In this document: piece by piece, positions 34,428 through 44,755 of the stretch
How the letters are laid out: each line of letters opens with the position of its first letter
How positions within the stretch are numbered: the first letter of the stretch is position 1
NCBI GenBank assembly: GCA_045641625.1
Contig: JAZUHH010000095.1
Span: 1-64,000 of the forward strand
Direction of reading: 5' to 3'
Length of the DNA stretch: 64,000 bases
From: UBA1723 sp045641625
GTDB taxonomy: Bacteria; Bacteroidota; Bacteroidia; Bacteroidales; Paludibacteraceae
Program-made: the position numbers and the translations under genes
The notes under the pieces: generated by a model
The model's database searches: none
Told to the model about the DNA's origin: nothing
The model's input: only the letters and a program-made list of their open reading frames with translations

Positions 34428-36005
34428 ATGTCACATGCTCCCATTCTACCTCCTGGTCCTTTTCGTGTCCCTTCGGTCAACGACTTTGTTCCAACGCCAA
34501 TCCAGCCTTGGATATATATATTCATGGCACTTTGCTTCCAACTTAGCGGAGGACGTTATCTAGGTGCACTCAACTACATGATAGGAGAAGACGCATTGAT
34601 GCGAGAAGACCTGCTTATGGCACTTTGGTGCAATCTGGTCGGCATGGCAACTTTGTTTCCATTGATGTTCCGTCTGAAATTCCGGTTCACAAACAAGACT
34701 CTTCTTCGCACTTCTGCTTTGGGTGTCCTTGTCTGCAATCTGCTGATACCTTATACAAACAGCGTGCCACTTCTCTGCTTCCTTTGCTTCATCGAAGGCA
34801 TATGCAAACTTGAGGGTACATTCGAATGTATGTCCACCATCCAACTTTGGTTTACCCCGACACGCGACTTCAGAATCTTTTTCCCCATCCTACATCTCAT
34901 CATTCTAGGTGGCATGAACATTAGCAGCTGGGGAGTTGCCTACTTCGCATTTGATTGGGATGACTGGCGCTTGATGCACTGGCTCATTGCAGGACTTATG
35001 TCTTTGATACTTTTGTTTATTCACACCTCAATGCACCACTTCCGCATCATGCCCAAAGTTCCGCTTTTCGGCATCGACTTCGTAGGCTATGCTGGTTGGC
35101 TCTCTTTGGTGCTACAATTAGCCTGCATATTTACCTACGGAGATTGGATGGATTGGACAGATGATCCGATGTGCCTTACCCTTGTTGGAACCAGTTGTGT
35201 CACACTTGCACTTCTTCTTTGGGGAATGAGAATAAAGGCGCATCCATTCATCAGCCGCAAGGCTTTCAGATTCAAGAATGTTTGGTCTGCACTTATCATA
35301 ATCATCCTATTTGAGGTACTGCTTTCTGCGGAACGCATACTTGAGGAGGCTTTCCTTGAAGAAGGCTTGCACTGCACTGAATGGAGCGGAGCCTCACGAC
35401 ATTGGATAGCGCTTCTAGGATGTTACTTTGGATGCTTCTTTAGTTGGTGGTGGAACAAGGTACATAGTTGGAATTTCGCTCGGTTAGGAGTTGTAGCCTC
35501 TATTGCCGCCTTGCTTTATATGCTTCAAATGTATTATCTTATCGCTCATGGAGTTTGTCTGGAACAATTATATCCTCCGATTTTCTTCCGTGGATTTGCC
35601 ACAGCAGTCATGGCCATCATGCTAATGACGCTGCTCGAGTATTCCACCGATTTTCACACTTTTTTCCAATGCTTGTCAGTCTTCAACATGATGCACATGA
35701 TATTAGGAGGATGCTTGGGATCTGCAATCTACGGAGAAATGCTGAACCACAATGTCAGCAATGCCTTTGCCTTACACAATCAGTCGATAAATGAGGTTTT
35801 CATGACACGACCTGACCAAGTCGAAATACTTGCGCATCCGGAAAATTTCGAGCTCATGATGGAAGGCTTCTCAGCTGACATGGTTCTGTCAGCTATTCGC
35901 ACTGGTTACGGATGGGGAATATACGGTTGCTGTGCATTAGTTCTGCTCGGACTAATTTACGACTGCTTACGAAAAATGACAGTAGCTATCCCAGAATCTG
36001 AGTAG
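34428..36005 (+). CDS. EmrB-like inner membrane transporter (14-TM MFS/DHA2 type)
   Basis: A 525-residue polytopic membrane protein with about 14 hydrophobic segments, for example WIYIFMALCF, ILHLIILGGMNISSWGVAYFAF, SLILLFIH, VWSALIIIILFEVLL and YGCCALVLLGLIYDCL. Clear DHA2 signature motifs are weak, but the position after a TolC and an EmrA-type gene and the segment SFERILEE-like (AERILEEAFLEEG) region support an EmrB-class efflux pump. The second half has unusually long loops containing Trp/Cys residues. A terminator follows. Confidence 0.75.
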   Translation: MSHAPILPPGPFRVPSVNDFVPTPIQPWIYIFMALCFQLSGGRYLGALNYMIGEDALMREDLLMALWCNLVGMATLFPLMFRLKFRFTNKTLLRTSALGVLVCNLLIPYTNSVPLLCFLCFIEGICKLEGTFECMSTIQLWFTPTRDFRIFFPILHLIILGGMNISSWGVAYFAFDWDDWRLMHWLIAGLMSLILLFIHTSMHHFRIMPKVPLFGIDFVGYAGWLSLVLQLACIFTYGDWMDWTDDPMCLTLVGTSCVTLALLLWGMRIKAHPFISRKAFRFKNVWSALIIIILFEVLLSAERILEEAFLEEGLHCTEWSGASRHWIALLGCYFGCFFSWWWNKVHSWNFARLGVVASIAALLYMLQMYYLIAHGVCLEQLYPPIFFRGFATAVMAIMLMTLLEYSTDFHTFFQCLSVFNMMHMILGGCLGSAIYGEMLNHNVSNAFALHNQSINEVFMTRPDQVEILAHPENFELMMEGFSADMVLSAIRTGYGWGIYGCCALVLLGLIYDCLRKMTVAIPESE

Positions 36006-36025
36006 TAGAATACAACATCAAATTA

Positions 36026-36067
36026 AAAGGGCGCAACGGGTTTCGTCGTTTGTGCCCTTTATTGTTT
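36026..36067 (+). terminator. Terminator of the efflux operon
   Basis: AAAGGGCGCAA (36026-36036) pairs with TTGTGCCCTTT (36050-36060) with one G-U pair, followed by a T-rich tail. Confidence 0.85.
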
Positions 36068-36156
36068 TAGCCAGTTTTTGAGAAAGAATCCAATGTTTGG
36101 ATTACACAAATTTGAATACCATTAGAGGAAAGCACAAAACACAAACAGATAGAAAC

Positions 36157-36187
36157 AAAAAAGAGCGCTATTCATAGAATAACGCTC
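36157..36187 (-). terminator. Terminator of the T9SS-linked operon
   Basis: On the minus strand, an 11-bp stem with one mismatch (36177-36187 with 36163-36173) and a 3-nt loop, followed by TTTTTTG. Confidence 0.85.
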
Positions 36188-36208
36188 AAAATATGGTCTT
36201 TGATTTTT

Positions 36209-37135
36209 TTACTCAAATCTCTCGTAAGGCTCCTTTGTCTTCTTAGTCTGCAAACTGTAAGACAACATGATCTCATGTGCAGAACCAGAAAGATTAGCCA
36301 CACTACCGAAGTTGTAGTCAAATGTATAACCGAAACGAAGATTCTTGTACTCAGTACCAACCTGGAAAGCTACTGGATTTGTTCCGAACTTGTCGAACAT
36401 ATCCGGATGGTAAGTCATACCGAACCACAAGAAGTTCTTGTAGAATGCCATAGCGTTAACCTCAAGAACGGCAACTTTCTCATGATACATGAATGCCGCA
36501 GCCGGAGCCAAAACCCACTTAGGGTTCAAGTCTGCGAAGTAACGTCCGTAAGCGTTGATATGGATACCAGATGACATTGTAGTTGACTTTGGTGTAGTCA
36601 AATGGTTTCCAGAAACTCCAAGAAGCAACTTTGGCATTGAGAACTCTACTCCGAAGTCAACGTCAGGAGACACCTTGGAATCGTCGTCATAACCGAAATC
36701 ATGATCGTCTGAACGCTCTGTCTCATCCACCAAGTTATACTTGTTAAAATCAATATAATGGTACTGAACTCCAGCTCCCAAACCAAGAGACATTACCATA
36801 TCCTCACGCAAGCGCAATACATAGGCATAACACAACTTAGGATTGTATGCTCCCTTGGACGCACCCAAGTCGTCATAGCTCATTGTAAAACCGAATCCGG
36901 AATTGTATTTGTCAACAAACTTCTGAACATTTAAAACTCCAGTCTTTGGAGAATCCTTGATGTCCACCCACTGGAAACGACCAAGAAGGAAGAAGTCTAT
37001 CTGTTCAAAGTTTCCAACACCCGCAGGGTTCTTGTTGATACGAGAGAAAAACTGCTGCGTCATTAGCAAATCCTGCTGAGCTGAAGCAGTGAAGGCCATA
37101 AAAAGACCTACTATAACTTGAAATAATCTTTTCAT
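36209..37135 (-). CDS. PorP/SprF-family outer membrane protein
   Basis: A 308-residue outer membrane beta-barrel related to PorP and SprF of the type IX secretion system. A signal peptide ends at TASA and is followed at once by QQDLLMTQQFFSRINKNPAGVG, the family's typical N-terminal block; the barrel follows with GFGFTMSYDDLGASKG and ends in MLSYSLQTKK. SprF-like proteins are usually encoded next to a large secreted type B CTD protein and are needed for its export or anchoring. Here it is the last gene after the 1783-residue type B CTD protein and the OmpA protein. Confidence 0.92.
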   Translation of the reverse strand: MKRLFQVIVGLFMAFTASAQQDLLMTQQFFSRINKNPAGVGNFEQIDFFLLGRFQWVDIKDSPKTGVLNVQKFVDKYNSGFGFTMSYDDLGASKGAYNPKLCYAYVLRLREDMVMSLGLGAGVQYHYIDFNKYNLVDETERSDDHDFGYDDDSKVSPDVDFGVEFSMPKLLLGVSGNHLTTPKSTTMSSGIHINAYGRYFADLNPKWVLAPAAAFMYHEKVAVLEVNAMAFYKNFLWFGMTYHPDMFDKFGTNPVAFQVGTEYKNLRFGYTFDYNFGSVANLSGSAHEIMLSYSLQTKKTKEPYERFE

Positions 37136-37158
37136 AAGTATTCTTGTCTTTCTCTTTA

Positions 37159-38451
37159 TTAATCTTCAATAATCTTAACCTCTACACGTCTGTTCTGCTC
37201 ATGCTCCTCCTCCAAAGTTGCATTCTGGATAACCGGCATTTCCAAACCTCTGCCGACTGCAACAATCAAGCTAGCAGGATAACCGCGCTGTACCAACAAC
37301 TGACGAACATACTCGGCACGCTTCTGAGACAACTTTCTGTTATAGTCAGCAGATCCACGGGAGTCAGTGTGTCCGCTAATCTCGAACTTGGCACCAGGGA
37401 ACTCGTTCATGGCATTTACAAGCTCATCAAGCTGAGCTTCATACTCAGGTTTCATATCAGACTTGTTGAAGTCGAAGAACATCAACACCCAGTTGAATCC
37501 CTTTGGCTCCTCACAAGTAAAGTCTGGAGTCAACTCCTGGCACTTCTTGAAATTATACTGTGTAGGGAAATAAATGTCTGCTCCACCCTGTCCGCCTGGA
37601 CGATTAGAGATGAAGTACATGGACTTAGGATTTCCGACAACATTGTATTCGTCAGAATTTGTATTGAAAAGCTCGCCCAAATTCTCAGGTTTGCCCCAAT
37701 CCTTCTCCTTGGCTCTCTTGTGACATACGTACAAATCCATACCACCCTTGCCGCCTGCCTTAGACGAAGCAAAGTATAGTGCTGTATCAGCAACAACGAA
37801 AGGATAGTCTTCACGGGCATTTGTATTCAAATAGTCACTTGCAGACTCGGGCTTGCTCCAAGTATCATCATCCTGGCGGTCGATGAACCAAATATCACGT
37901 CCACCCTTTCCTGCCATAAAGTCTCCAGAGAAATAGATTCTTCTTCCCTGACGAGCGATACATGGGTTATAGAAACCCTTGACACCTGGCACGTAATGGT
38001 TCCAACGGCCGATTGCAAGAGACGAACCGTAAACTTCACGAGCCTGAGCCATAGTACCCTTGATTACAAGCTTCTTCACATCCTTGAACTTGCCATCTAT
38101 CTCAGTAGCTTCGTACAACTCTGTATTACCCTGATGATCTACCTTAGGGAAATAGATCTTTTTCTTCAGATTATCGTAAGCAAATGTACCCTTGATCTCC
38201 AATCCGCACAACTCGGGACACTTAACGGGCTTGTCAAGATCCAAGTCCTTGTCCGGCTTGTACATATAGGCTGTGTCATTACGGAAGAATACAAAATATC
38301 CATCCTTATAAAGAGACAACGACTGCTCATCGGAACGACTGTTCTCACCCGAAGAATTAAACTCATACTTACCCGTTGCGAATCTAGTCTCTAGCGCATA
38401 AGATGCAAGAGAGAACAACGCCAAGACGTATGACAATACTATCTTTTTCAT
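37159..38451 (-). CDS. OmpA-family protein with PD40 repeats (PorE-like)
   Basis: A 430-residue periplasmic protein with signal peptide (LASYA). The central part (about 160-300) is a beta-propeller-like set of three PD40/WD40-type blocks, each with YFxS...GGxD motifs (GKGGRDIWF, GKGGMDLYV, GQGGADIYF). The C-terminal OmpA domain (about 315-430) has FFDFNKSDMKPE, the peptidoglycan-binding ISGHTDSRGSADYN and LSQKRAEYV. This domain order is that of PorE-like T9SS proteins, although these usually also carry TPR and carboxypeptidase-like domains, which are absent here. It is linked to PorP/SprF and the type B CTD protein. Confidence 0.88.
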   Translation of the reverse strand: MKKIVLSYVLALFSLASYALETRFATGKYEFNSSGENSRSDEQSLSLYKDGYFVFFRNDTAYMYKPDKDLDLDKPVKCPELCGLEIKGTFAYDNLKKKIYFPKVDHQGNTELYEATEIDGKFKDVKKLVIKGTMAQAREVYGSSLAIGRWNHYVPGVKGFYNPCIARQGRRIYFSGDFMAGKGGRDIWFIDRQDDDTWSKPESASDYLNTNAREDYPFVVADTALYFASSKAGGKGGMDLYVCHKRAKEKDWGKPENLGELFNTNSDEYNVVGNPKSMYFISNRPGGQGGADIYFPTQYNFKKCQELTPDFTCEEPKGFNWVLMFFDFNKSDMKPEYEAQLDELVNAMNEFPGAKFEISGHTDSRGSADYNRKLSQKRAEYVRQLLVQRGYPASLIVAVGRGLEMPVIQNATLEEEHEQNRRVEVKIIED

Positions 38452-38471
38452 TATTGTATAATGATAATATA

Positions 38472-41400
38472 TTACTTGTAAACCTCAACTGTACCCTTCA
38501 ATACTCGACCATCCTTCTTCTTTACGATATAGAAGTATGTACCAGGAGTTGCAATCTGACCTCTGTAAGTTGCATCCCATCCATCAGGTCCCTCAAAGAT
38601 AACCTGCTGGTAGCGGTCAAAGATCTGAACCTCGTAACCCTTCATGAACGTATCATTCTTAGGATTACCATTGTATGGAGTGATAACATTTGGCACAATG
38701 TTATAGTCAGCCACATAGACTGTAACCTTGTTAGACTTAACTGAACCACAGTTACCATTATTTACAGACACACGGTAAGTATATTCTCCATCCTCCTTCA
38801 ATCTCTTGTTGAACTTGTGAGACTCTGTCTTACCATAATCCTTGTCATCTGGATCAACCATTACCCAGTGGTATAGACCGTCATAAGGAAGAGTTGTGTA
38901 GGCGCGAAGTCTAACCGAATCTCCCATCTGTACCTCCTGCTCCTTAGCCATCAAAGAAAGGTCAAGCTTGTGAGTAACTGTCACCTCCGGAGCCTTAGCA
39001 GAGAATGAAGTCTTACAGATCTCATCCGAACCATAAGCAGAGTATATATGGTTCTTTGTAGGAAGAACCTCGAACTCAGCCTTACCATCCTTCACAGGCT
39101 TAACGATTGTATCACCAGACTCCTCTGTAAGGATAATTGTTGTCGGAATACCTGTCAATACTGTAGCAGTCAAAGTAATGAACTGCTTAGTGTCCTCCTC
39201 AGCAAGATCCTGGCAGACAGCGTAGTTGTCAGCATCAAGCTTGATAGTTGTACTTGTCTGGGCAGACACTGTATAAGAAGCAGACTCTGCAGGACAGATC
39301 GCCTTCTCAGCATCAACTGCAGTAACCTTAATTGTAGTGCTTCCAACAGCAGGAGTCCAAGAAGAAGTTACATAAGAACCATTCAAATAAAGTCCGTTAC
39401 CCTGTCCATGCTCCTCACTCCAAGTCAAATAAGTCTTGGCATCTGGCATAGAGTTGTTGATTGTAACCTTCAAAGAAACCTCGTCACCTGAACACATTAC
39501 CTGACGTCCACCCTGAAGACCTAGAGTTACAACGATTGGCTCTCTTGCCTGGATATCAATATCCTCAATCTCAGCCTCGAATCCTGAAGGCTCACCGATC
39601 TTGCTACATACATCGTCATAGGCCTTAACATCAATTGTATTCTTGCCGACCTTCACAACGAAGTCACGAACTGTCTCGTTCTCGTTTTCTCCGTCGCTCC
39701 AAATCCACTTCGTCGGGTTACCCTGAGTAGTTGTTGCTGTCAACTTAACTTTGTTAACCTCTCCAGGCACCATACAGATTTCGTTGTTTGCAGCATCAGA
39801 AGTAAGATTGAACTTGATCTTCTTGAAGATGTCGTAAGAAACAGTAGCCTTTACATAGTCTGCAGGCGACAAGCAAATTTCATCAAGAACCTTTGCCTCC
39901 ATAGTCTTGCTAACCTTTGCAGTACCCGAATTAGACACAACGTGGTTTTGTGTTACGGTAACTCCGTTGTTAGTGTAAACTTTTGTATTCTCCTCTGACC
40001 AAATTGACTCCAAATCGTTTGCAAGCGAATTCTCCACCTTCAAAGTCAACTCTGCGCTTTCTCCCTCGCAATACTGCTTTCTGTCAGCCGACAAGGAAAT
40101 AGTAATTGGCTTCTGGGCGATAACTTCTATACCGTCATTTGAAGTTTCGTCATCAGACTTGTTACAAACATCGTCCTGAGCGACAACACTCAAATTATTA
40201 GTTCCTGGCTTAACGATGAACTGACGCTTAGCCACAAGACCTGCGTACTCGCCGTCGCTCCAGATATATCTTACCGGATCACCAGCCTCCACTTCAACCC
40301 AAGCGTTTACGAAATTGTCCTCGTTGTCGCTTGATATACACTTCTGCTTGCGGTCGTTGTACTCGACTGCATCCGAAAGAAGCTTAATCTTCAAAGGCTG
40401 GAATACTGTGTAGCTCAAAGACTTCTTAACATCTCCACCACAAATCTGGTCAGCCACAGAAACCTCCATTGTATGACCAAGTTTGAACTTAGTGTTATTT
40501 GCAGGAGCGTATGTATAAGAATCTGGAGTTACAGTAGAAGTCTTCACTACATTACCGTCCTCTTTCCAAAGAACTCTTGTATCCGCAGTCAATGCGTTAA
40601 CAACCTTGAAGTCAAGAGTAATATCCTCACCGATACACAAGTCTGTCTTGTTCTGGACGAAGTCGAACTCTAGCTTCTTACGAATGTTAGCTGTAGGATC
40701 GTTAGATTTATTAACCTTGGTATCAGTAGCATCTTCAGGAGTGAAACATACATTCTCAGAAGCTGTTACGAAATATTTGTAGATTGCATTCTCAGAAACC
40801 TTGTCAGTATAAGTTGGCTCGGTTGTCTTGTCAAGCAATGTTGCTGTACCGGCCTCGTCAACTCTATACCAATAGTAAGTTGTTGTCAACTCGCTGTCAT
40901 AAGAAGGAGTTTCTCCCTTGAATACTTTGGATGCAGACAACTTGATATCAGAAGCTGAACCATCCGAAGAAAGACATACCTTAGTAGTGTCATTCTCGTT
41001 ATTAGCCTTCAACTTCAATTCAAATTTCTTATAAATGCTGAAGTTGTATTTCTCAGTAGCAGGACATCTTTCAGAAGCGTTACCAACTACAGTAACTTCA
41101 TAGTCGAACTGCTCAGGACTAAGCTGCTTGATTGTGAATGACTCGCCTTTCTGGTCCTCAGCGTCTGCAGTACCCTCAACATGGAAGTTATATGTAATTC
41201 CTGTTGTAGGCTCGACTGACACCGGAGTAATAACCTTGCCGAACTCACAGTAAGTAGGATCACTTACGCACTGGAACTCAACATCCTTGTACTTTTCAAC
41301 TACGATGATCTGTGTATCTGTACAAGCAGTAACCTCTGTACCCATATAGTACAAAGTATCGGTCATAGAATTAGCCTTTGTTATAGACTCAAGGATCTTG

Positions 41401-43823
41401 AACTCTATCACATTGTCGTTAATAGAAAGAACTGAATCGGAAATTGCCAAAGGATTCTTGTGAGCATCCAACCAAACTGCGTTAGGTCTTGAGTTGTCAC
41501 CTGTGATTGTCAACACGTCACCGATACAACCTCTCTCGTTGAATATGTTCTTACCCATTGGGCGGAACACTACAGTCAAAGAAGAGTCAACAGCATAAAT
41601 CGTTGTACATCCAAGACTAGGATATTTTGAAGGATCCGGCTCTGCAACTATGGCGTCAATAGTTGATGCGCTATTTGCAGCAATGACACGGAAATCAGTT
41701 ACACCAACGAAGGAGTTCTTGTCTCTGTTCAATTCAATCTCAATAGACTTCTCTGTTGTATAGTTAGGATATTCAGCACTTGGATTCTTTGGAGTTATAG
41801 TATGCCAAGTCTTGTGATCCTGTGTATATTGGAAACAGTACAAAGGATTAGGAATGTAGTTTGTAATATCATTCTTATTCTCTGCAATGATAGTCAAATT
41901 TCTATCCTTACCACAAACATATACTGTATCGTTCAAAATCTCTCCGTCAGAAGCATCTGTCATCAACTCAATGTTAGGATAACACAATGTCACTGAAATA
42001 TCGTCAAGAAGCACGTCGTTTCCAGCACCTCCGGACATATTGTTTGTAATACGAACCTTATACTTACCTGTAGAACTGCTCAACTTGAAGGCAGTTGTCA
42101 TGTGTGCCCAGTTTGGATTTGCATAGGAACGAACAAGAACGTCTCCTGAAGAACATGAACCTACCAAATCATCATCCATATTCAAAATATCGAAACGGAC
42201 ATTTACTGGAACTGGATTCAAATCTTCACCTTTATCATTCTTAACTCTCTTTGCGGCATTTGAAACGAATGCCGAGAACAATACGTATGCATTACTCTGA
42301 CAATCCTCTGGCAAAGTAAAGCTTCTTTCGTAGATAACCGTATTCTTTGAATTGTTCTCACAGTTCACGAACAACATGGCACCCTGAGTTGTTGCAGTTG
42401 AATTGCCTGTATGGTCAGTTCCATGCCAATAGTCATTATTTCCACAGTCAGACTTTGAAGGGTCAGTGATGATAGCATAATAGCCATCCTCGACACGGTA
42501 ACCATTACATGCACCCTCGTTCCAACAAGAGTAGTGCTTGTATCCGTCAGCCGCACAGTCATCCAAATCAAAAGCACCCGAATTAGGGTCAGTCTTTGCA
42601 TATTTGTGGTCTGTCACGAAACCGTTAAGGTCCTCAGCCCAATACACACCCTCAATTGGCTCATAGATATCATCCTGCTTATCTGCGCCATCCTCATCCT
42701 TATAATAGAACACCTTGTCAGTTGTTCCGATATAACCGAAATCATCATAGAACAACACTGTGCTCAATGAATCCGCATCGGCTGTATAGATAGAGCGGAC
42801 CAAAACCTTTTTAGAGAATTTCTTAGGAACGCTTGACCCATCGTAATGAAGAAGTTCAACCTCTACTGTAACCTTGTATTCCTTATTCTTTTCTGAAACA
42901 AGTGTCCAACCCTCGTCTCCCTTAACTACGGCAGAACTCTCGCCGAAAGATGCAGAAGCATCGGGATCGCGCTCCTCGATAGAAATACTATAGCTTGGAG
43001 CTGTTACATTCTGTACCAAGATGTCAAATGACTCCCAACGGCCAACCTCATGCTCGAATGAGTTCAAAACCTCGACGTTAGGAGAGAAAGCGATATCGAA
43101 ATTAGGCTCGACAATGCTAATCTTGTCAACATTTGAATAGATAGTCTTCTTTGCATTTGAATCCGAAGGATCATTGAATGAGATCTGACATCTCACATAT
43201 CTGTAGTCAAATACCGCCTTGTATGAAAGAGTTTCTTCTGTTGCTCCTTCAATATCAGACCAATCAGATCCATCTACTGAATTCTGCCACTGATAATTAA
43301 GGTTCAAGGAACTTGCTTCAACAGAAGCCTTTGAACAGAAAGATACTGAATAATCTACATTTGTTCCAAGCTCGTAAGGCTGCTCAACATCCTTTTTGAT
43401 GCCACATGTGTAAACATCCACACTTGGTGCAGTAAAGGACAGCAAGTATGGAACTTGAGTCAAATCAATATAGAAATCAAATGATTCGCCTGAGGCTTGG
43501 AAAACAAAACCTGTCGCATCTTGTGTAGTAATCTTTGAACCCGAAATCTTGAATTCGGTATTCTTCATTGCGACTCCGTTATTTTGGATCTCTAATTTAA
43601 TCTCACCGGATGTGCTCTCGTTCTTGTTAACAGTAACCTTGAAGGCTCTGTTACATGCGTCAACAGACTCTACTGTCGATGATTTGACATTCCACCAGTT
43701 CTTAACAGTGAAATCCTGAGCGTTAGATTGTAAAGTAAAGCCAAATAGGAACAACAACATTAGACCTATTGTTTTCCCGAAATCTGTCAAAGTATAACCT
43801 TTACCAATAAGCGTGTTTTTCAT
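38472..43823 (-). CDS. Giant Ig-like repeat surface protein with T9SS type B (gliding-type) CTD
   Basis: A 1783-residue cell-surface protein. The N-terminus has a long signal peptide (helix near LMLLFLFGFTLQSNA). From about 850 to 1600 the chain is a series of tandem Ig/PKD-like modules of roughly 90-110 residues, each with a C-x-GE/GD start, a WS-x-E/D pair and a closing A-x-D-x-x-C. An earlier section (about 380-640) looks like a carbohydrate/ligand-binding beta-sandwich (jelly roll). The last about 80 residues (NVITPYNGNPKNDTF, QIFDRYQQVIFEG, TYFYIVKKKDGR) form a type B sorting domain, as in SprB-like adhesins. It is the first gene of an operon with the PorE-like and PorP/SprF genes. Confidence 0.9.
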   Translation of the reverse strand: MKNTLIGKGYTLTDFGKTIGLMLLFLFGFTLQSNAQDFTVKNWWNVKSSTVESVDACNRAFKVTVNKNESTSGEIKLEIQNNGVAMKNTEFKISGSKITTQDATGFVFQASGESFDFYIDLTQVPYLLSFTAPSVDVYTCGIKKDVEQPYELGTNVDYSVSFCSKASVEASSLNLNYQWQNSVDGSDWSDIEGATEETLSYKAVFDYRYVRCQISFNDPSDSNAKKTIYSNVDKISIVEPNFDIAFSPNVEVLNSFEHEVGRWESFDILVQNVTAPSYSISIEERDPDASASFGESSAVVKGDEGWTLVSEKNKEYKVTVEVELLHYDGSSVPKKFSKKVLVRSIYTADADSLSTVLFYDDFGYIGTTDKVFYYKDEDGADKQDDIYEPIEGVYWAEDLNGFVTDHKYAKTDPNSGAFDLDDCAADGYKHYSCWNEGACNGYRVEDGYYAIITDPSKSDCGNNDYWHGTDHTGNSTATTQGAMLFVNCENNSKNTVIYERSFTLPEDCQSNAYVLFSAFVSNAAKRVKNDKGEDLNPVPVNVRFDILNMDDDLVGSCSSGDVLVRSYANPNWAHMTTAFKLSSSTGKYKVRITNNMSGGAGNDVLLDDISVTLCYPNIELMTDASDGEILNDTVYVCGKDRNLTIIAENKNDITNYIPNPLYCFQYTQDHKTWHTITPKNPSAEYPNYTTEKSIEIELNRDKNSFVGVTDFRVIAANSASTIDAIVAEPDPSKYPSLGCTTIYAVDSSLTVVFRPMGKNIFNERGCIGDVLTITGDNSRPNAVWLDAHKNPLAISDSVLSINDNVIEFKILESITKANSMTDTLYYMGTEVTACTDTQIIVVEKYKDVEFQCVSDPTYCEFGKVITPVSVEPTTGITYNFHVEGTADAEDQKGESFTIKQLSPEQFDYEVTVVGNASERCPATEKYNFSIYKKFELKLKANNENDTTKVCLSSDGSASDIKLSASKVFKGETPSYDSELTTTYYWYRVDEAGTATLLDKTTEPTYTDKVSENAIYKYFVTASENVCFTPEDATDTKVNKSNDPTANIRKKLEFDFVQNKTDLCIGEDITLDFKVVNALTADTRVLWKEDGNVVKTSTVTPDSYTYAPANNTKFKLGHTMEVSVADQICGGDVKKSLSYTVFQPLKIKLLSDAVEYNDRKQKCISSDNEDNFVNAWVEVEAGDPVRYIWSDGEYAGLVAKRQFIVKPGTNNLSVVAQDDVCNKSDDETSNDGIEVIAQKPITISLSADRKQYCEGESAELTLKVENSLANDLESIWSEENTKVYTNNGVTVTQNHVVSNSGTAKVSKTMEAKVLDEICLSPADYVKATVSYDIFKKIKFNLTSDAANNEICMVPGEVNKVKLTATTTQGNPTKWIWSDGENENETVRDFVVKVGKNTIDVKAYDDVCSKIGEPSGFEAEIEDIDIQAREPIVVTLGLQGGRQVMCSGDEVSLKVTINNSMPDAKTYLTWSEEHGQGNGLYLNGSYVTSSWTPAVGSTTIKVTAVDAEKAICPAESASYTVSAQTSTTIKLDADNYAVCQDLAEEDTKQFITLTATVLTGIPTTIILTEESGDTIVKPVKDGKAEFEVLPTKNHIYSAYGSDEICKTSFSAKAPEVTVTHKLDLSLMAKEQEVQMGDSVRLRAYTTLPYDGLYHWVMVDPDDKDYGKTESHKFNKRLKEDGEYTYRVSVNNGNCGSVKSNKVTVYVADYNIVPNVITPYNGNPKNDTFMKGYEVQIFDRYQQVIFEGPDGWDATYRGQIATPGTYFYIVKKKDGRVLKGTVEVYK

Positions 43824-44003
43824 TATTCTAGTATTAATCGAGCAATCAAAATCTATATTCCGATAGTAATTCGGCCGCTAAAATAATAAATAGTTATCAA
43901 AAAAGACTATTAAACAACATTATTTTGACTATAATTTGTCAAATTTTACCTATTTGTATGTTATTTAGCATAAGAAATGTTAAAAAAACTTAATTTTTTT
44001 GTT

Positions 44004-44747
44004 TTATAAAAACTCAATTTCCTTGAAAACAAACTCATATTTATTTGAAGAGGCATCTTTTGCGCAAAGAGTGCCGTCCATTTTCACGTCGTCTATTCTC
44101 AAAGACTTGACTTCTCCGCTCCCGACAATTCGGTAAGGGCAAAACTCCCTGTATCTATATAGTTTGGAAAGATAAGATTCCTTAAGTTCTTCGAATCTCG
44201 AGTTTCTCAGCATCTCATATCTGCCGTTTATGTGGGAGAACAAGCTATTCATTGCCTCCTCCAGATTCAGGTCTTTGCCTATCAGCATTGCAACGGATAT
44301 CGGATTGGGCGCATCGGACACAAACTTCACCTGGTTGACATTCAAGCCTATGCCTACTGTACAAGTGTCAATCTCTCTGCCAGAAATCACGTTCTCAATA
44401 AGGATGCCGCAAATCTTGCTGTCATTCACATAGATATCGTTGGGCCACTTGATCTTCACGCCACCTATTCCGATACCTTCAAGGTAGTCAGCAATTCCCA
44501 AAGACGTAGCCATCGACAAAAAGAAGTGCCTTTGAATATCAAGGAAAGACGGACGCAGCAAGAGCGAAAAGGTCAGGTTCTTTCCATCCTCACTCTCCCA
44601 GTGATTTCCGACTTGTCCCTTTCCCGCTGTCTGGCAAACCGCCCTGACTACAGTACCCTCCACCAGTGAAGGACACTGCATGAGCAAATCTGACATTGTT
44701 TCGTTTGTAGATTTCAGTTCTGGTTTCGTGATAAGGAACAGTTCCAT
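44004..44747 (-). CDS. birA: Biotin-[acetyl-CoA-carboxylase] ligase
   Basis: Attaches biotin to acyl carrier subunits such as the acetyl-CoA carboxylase BCCP. The start was set at the ATG at 44747 (MELFLITKPELKSTNE); the frame runs upstream into the cysE gene but that part has no family match. It shows the ligase core TAGKGQVGNHWESEDGKNL, IKWPNDIYV and KICGILIEN. There is no N-terminal HTH, so it is the non-regulatory, monofunctional form. It starts 8 nt after the cysE stop codon. Confidence 0.92.
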   Translation of the reverse strand: MELFLITKPELKSTNETMSDLLMQCPSLVEGTVVRAVCQTAGKGQVGNHWESEDGKNLTFSLLLRPSFLDIQRHFFLSMATSLGIADYLEGIGIGGVKIKWPNDIYVNDSKICGILIENVISGREIDTCTVGIGLNVNQVKFVSDAPNPISVAMLIGKDLNLEEAMNSLFSHINGRYEMLRNSRFEELKESYLSKLYRYREFCPYRIVGSGEVKSLRIDDVKMDGTLCAKDASSNKYEFVFKEIEFL

Positions 44748-44755
44748 AGGTCCGG

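Noticed and set aside
39048..39491. Plus-strand 147-codon frame inside the giant surface protein gene
   Set aside because: An antisense shadow with no domain and Cys/Ser-rich random composition.
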